DNA from: Ramlibacter sp. | GTDB lineage: Bacteria; Pseudomonadota; Gammaproteobacteria; Burkholderiales; Burkholderiaceae_C | Assembly: GCA_026785815.1 (NCBI GenBank) | Contig: JAJAZH010000372.1 | Span: forward strand, 1-15,080 | Direction: 5' to 3' | Length of the DNA: 15,080 nucleotides | Shown here: piece by piece, positions 13,842 through 15,080 of the stretch | Layout of the letters: every line of letters starts with the position of its first letter | How positions within the stretch are numbered: the first letter of the stretch is position 1 | Notes under the pieces: model-generated | Seen by the model: the letters and a program-made list of their open reading frames with translations, nothing else | Told to the model about the DNA's origin: nothing | Database searches by the model: none | Position numbers and translations under genes: made by a program

Positions 13842-15080
13842 ACCCGGCGCCGTGGACCTCAACCAGCAACTGTTCGATCGCGCGCGCAAGGTCATCCCCG
13901 GCGGAGTGAATTCGCCGGTCCGTGCTTTCCGCGCGGTGGGTGGCACGCCCCGATTCGTGAAACGCGCCGAAGGTGCGTATTTCTGGGACGCGAACGGCAA
14001 ACGTCACATCGACTACATCGGCTCCTGGGGTCCCATGATCCTCGGACACGGACACCCGGCGGTGCTCGAAGCGGTGCAGAAGGCAGCGCTCGATGGTTTT
14101 TCATTCGGCGCGCCGACCGAACGCGAAGTGGAACTGGCCGAGGAGATCCTGCGGCTGGTGCCTTCAATGCAGATGGTGCGGCTGGTGAGCTCGGGCACCG
14201 AAGCCGCGATGAGCGCGATCCGGCTGGCTCGCGGCGCCACCGGCCGCAGCAAGCTGATCAAGTTCGAGGGCTGCTACCACGGCCATGCGGACGCGCTGCT
14301 GGTGAAGGCCGGCTCCGGCCTGGCGACTTTCGGCAATCCGACCAGCGCGGGCGTGCCGCCAGAGGTGGTTCAGCACACGCTGGTCCTCGAATACAACAAC
14401 GTCCAGCAACTCGAGCAAGCCTTCGCGCTGCACGGCGCCGAACTCGCCTGCCTGATGATCGAGCCGATCGCGGGCAACATGAACTTTGTCCGGGCCGACA
14501 TTGCCTTCATGAAACGCTGCCGTGAACTTTGCACCCAGCATGGCGCGCTGCTGGTGTTCGACGAAGTGATGACGGGTTTCCGGGTTGCTCTGGGCGGCGC
14601 CCAAAGTGTTTACGCCAAAACCTTCCCGGGCTTCGCGCCAGACATTTCCGTGCTCGGCAAGGTCATCGGCGGCGGCATGCCGCTGGCGGCGTTCGGCGGT
14701 CCGAGCGCGATCATGGAGCAGCTCGCTCCCCTGGGGCCGGTGTACCAGGCCGGCACGCTTTCCGGTAATCCGGTTGCCACGGCATGCGGACTCGCCACCC
14801 TGCGGGAGATCGGCAAACCCGGCTTTTTCGACTCGCTCTCGGCGCGGACCCGTTCTCTGGTCGAAGGCTTGCAATCGGCGGCCCGGGATGCAGGCGTGCC
14901 GTTCACCGGCGACTGCGAAGGCGGCATGTTCGGATTTTTCCTGCTGGATGCGCTGCCGCAGAACTACAGCCAGGTGATGAAGACGGACGGGCCCACGTTC
15001 AACCGGCTGTTCCACGGCTTGCTGGACCGCGGCGTCTATATCGCGCCGGCGCTGTACGAAGCAGGCTTCGTCAGCAGCGC
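13825..15080 (+). CDS. hemL: Glutamate-1-semialdehyde 2,1-aminomutase, C-terminus cut by window edge
   Basis: This PLP enzyme converts glutamate-1-semialdehyde to 5-aminolevulinate in the C5 route of tetrapyrrole synthesis. About 418 codons are present and the last few residues are missing. Family blocks in order: IPGGVNSPVRAFRAVGGTP near the N-terminus, DYIGSWGPMILGHGHPAV (about 63-80), FGAPTEREVELAE, SSGTEAAMSAIRLARG (PLP phosphate contact), CYHGHAD, VFDEVMTGFR (cofactor aspartate) and VLGKVIGGGMP, with the PLP Schiff-base lysine K279 (K265 in E. coli). PVYQAGTLSGNPVA and GGMFGFF follow. The ATG at 13825 overlaps the end of the thiD-like gene by 17 bases. An in-frame GTG at 13852 would give an N-terminus closer to E. 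coli HemL and is a real alternative. Translation is probably coupled to the upstream gene. Confidence 0.95.
   Translation, partial: MTPNIEPGAVDLNQQLFDRARKVIPGGVNSPVRAFRAVGGTPRFVKRAEGAYFWDANGKRHIDYIGSWGPMILGHGHPAVLEAVQKAALDGFSFGAPTEREVELAEEILRLVPSMQMVRLVSSGTEAAMSAIRLARGATGRSKLIKFEGCYHGHADALLVKAGSGLATFGNPTSAGVPPEVVQHTLVLEYNNVQQLEQAFALHGAELACLMIEPIAGNMNFVRADIAFMKRCRELCTQHGALLVFDEVMTGFRVALGGAQSVYAKTFPGFAPDISVLGKVIGGGMPLAAFGGPSAIMEQLAPLGPVYQAGTLSGNPVATACGLATLREIGKPGFFDSLSARTRSLVEGLQSAARDAGVPFTGDCEGGMFGFFLLDALPQNYSQVMKTDGPTFNRLFHGLLDRGVYIAPALYEAGFVSS

Noticed and set aside
12804..14000. 398-codon minus-strand frame opposite the thiD-like gene
   Set aside because: The plus-strand product shows ribokinase-fold motifs, and this frame also overlaps the rubredoxin promoter region; no domain is visible in it.
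14164..15015. 283-codon minus-strand frame opposite hemL
   Set aside because: HemL is unmistakable on the plus strand.

Overview
The window is GC-rich, densely coded and free of mobile elements. It looks like a chromosomal segment of a betaproteobacterium. That assignment is an inference from gene order (yqgE-ruvX-pyrR; a rubredoxin gene beside pilGHIJ and a giant chpA/pilL-type kinase; a thiD-like gene beside hemL) and from protein style. No rRNA or marker gene confirms it. Twelve genes were found, two of them cut by the window ends. No intergenic gap exceeds about 100 bases.

Left end (1-1315, minus strand): yqgE, ruvX and pyrR form a tightly coupled operon with stop/start overlaps of 1 and 4 bases. 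pyrR runs off the left edge. Only 22 bases away and divergent is phrB (1338-2828, plus), a class I DNA photolyase with its electron-transfer tryptophans intact.

Centre (2877-12557, minus strand): a twitching-motility chemosensory operon in the order pilG, pilH, pilI, pilJ, pilL/chpA. PilJ is the membrane receptor, PilI the CheW adaptor, and the 2005-residue PilL/ChpA the hybrid kinase. PilL/ChpA carries several phosphotransfer modules, a CheA core, a CheW-like domain and a terminal receiver. PilG and PilH are single-domain receivers that would take phosphate from it to steer type IV pilus extension and retraction. No pilK (CheR), chpB (CheB) or chpC lies downstream; the operon ends at a hairpin plus T-rich tail that overlaps the end of convergent phrB. 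A 57-residue rubredoxin gene lies directly upstream of pilG on the same strand.

Right end (12903-15080, plus strand): a thiD-like kinase of the ribokinase fold overlaps by 17 bases the start of hemL (glutamate-1-semialdehyde aminomutase, tetrapyrrole synthesis), which runs off the right edge. A 95-base divergent gap separates it from the rubredoxin gene and probably holds both promoters.

Nothing here is clearly a new system. The points most worth a second look are the phosphotransfer modules of PilL/ChpA (one with serine where histidine is expected), the non-canonical ThiD-like kinase, the rubredoxin-pil linkage, the long N-terminal tail of PilJ and the absence of adaptation enzymes.
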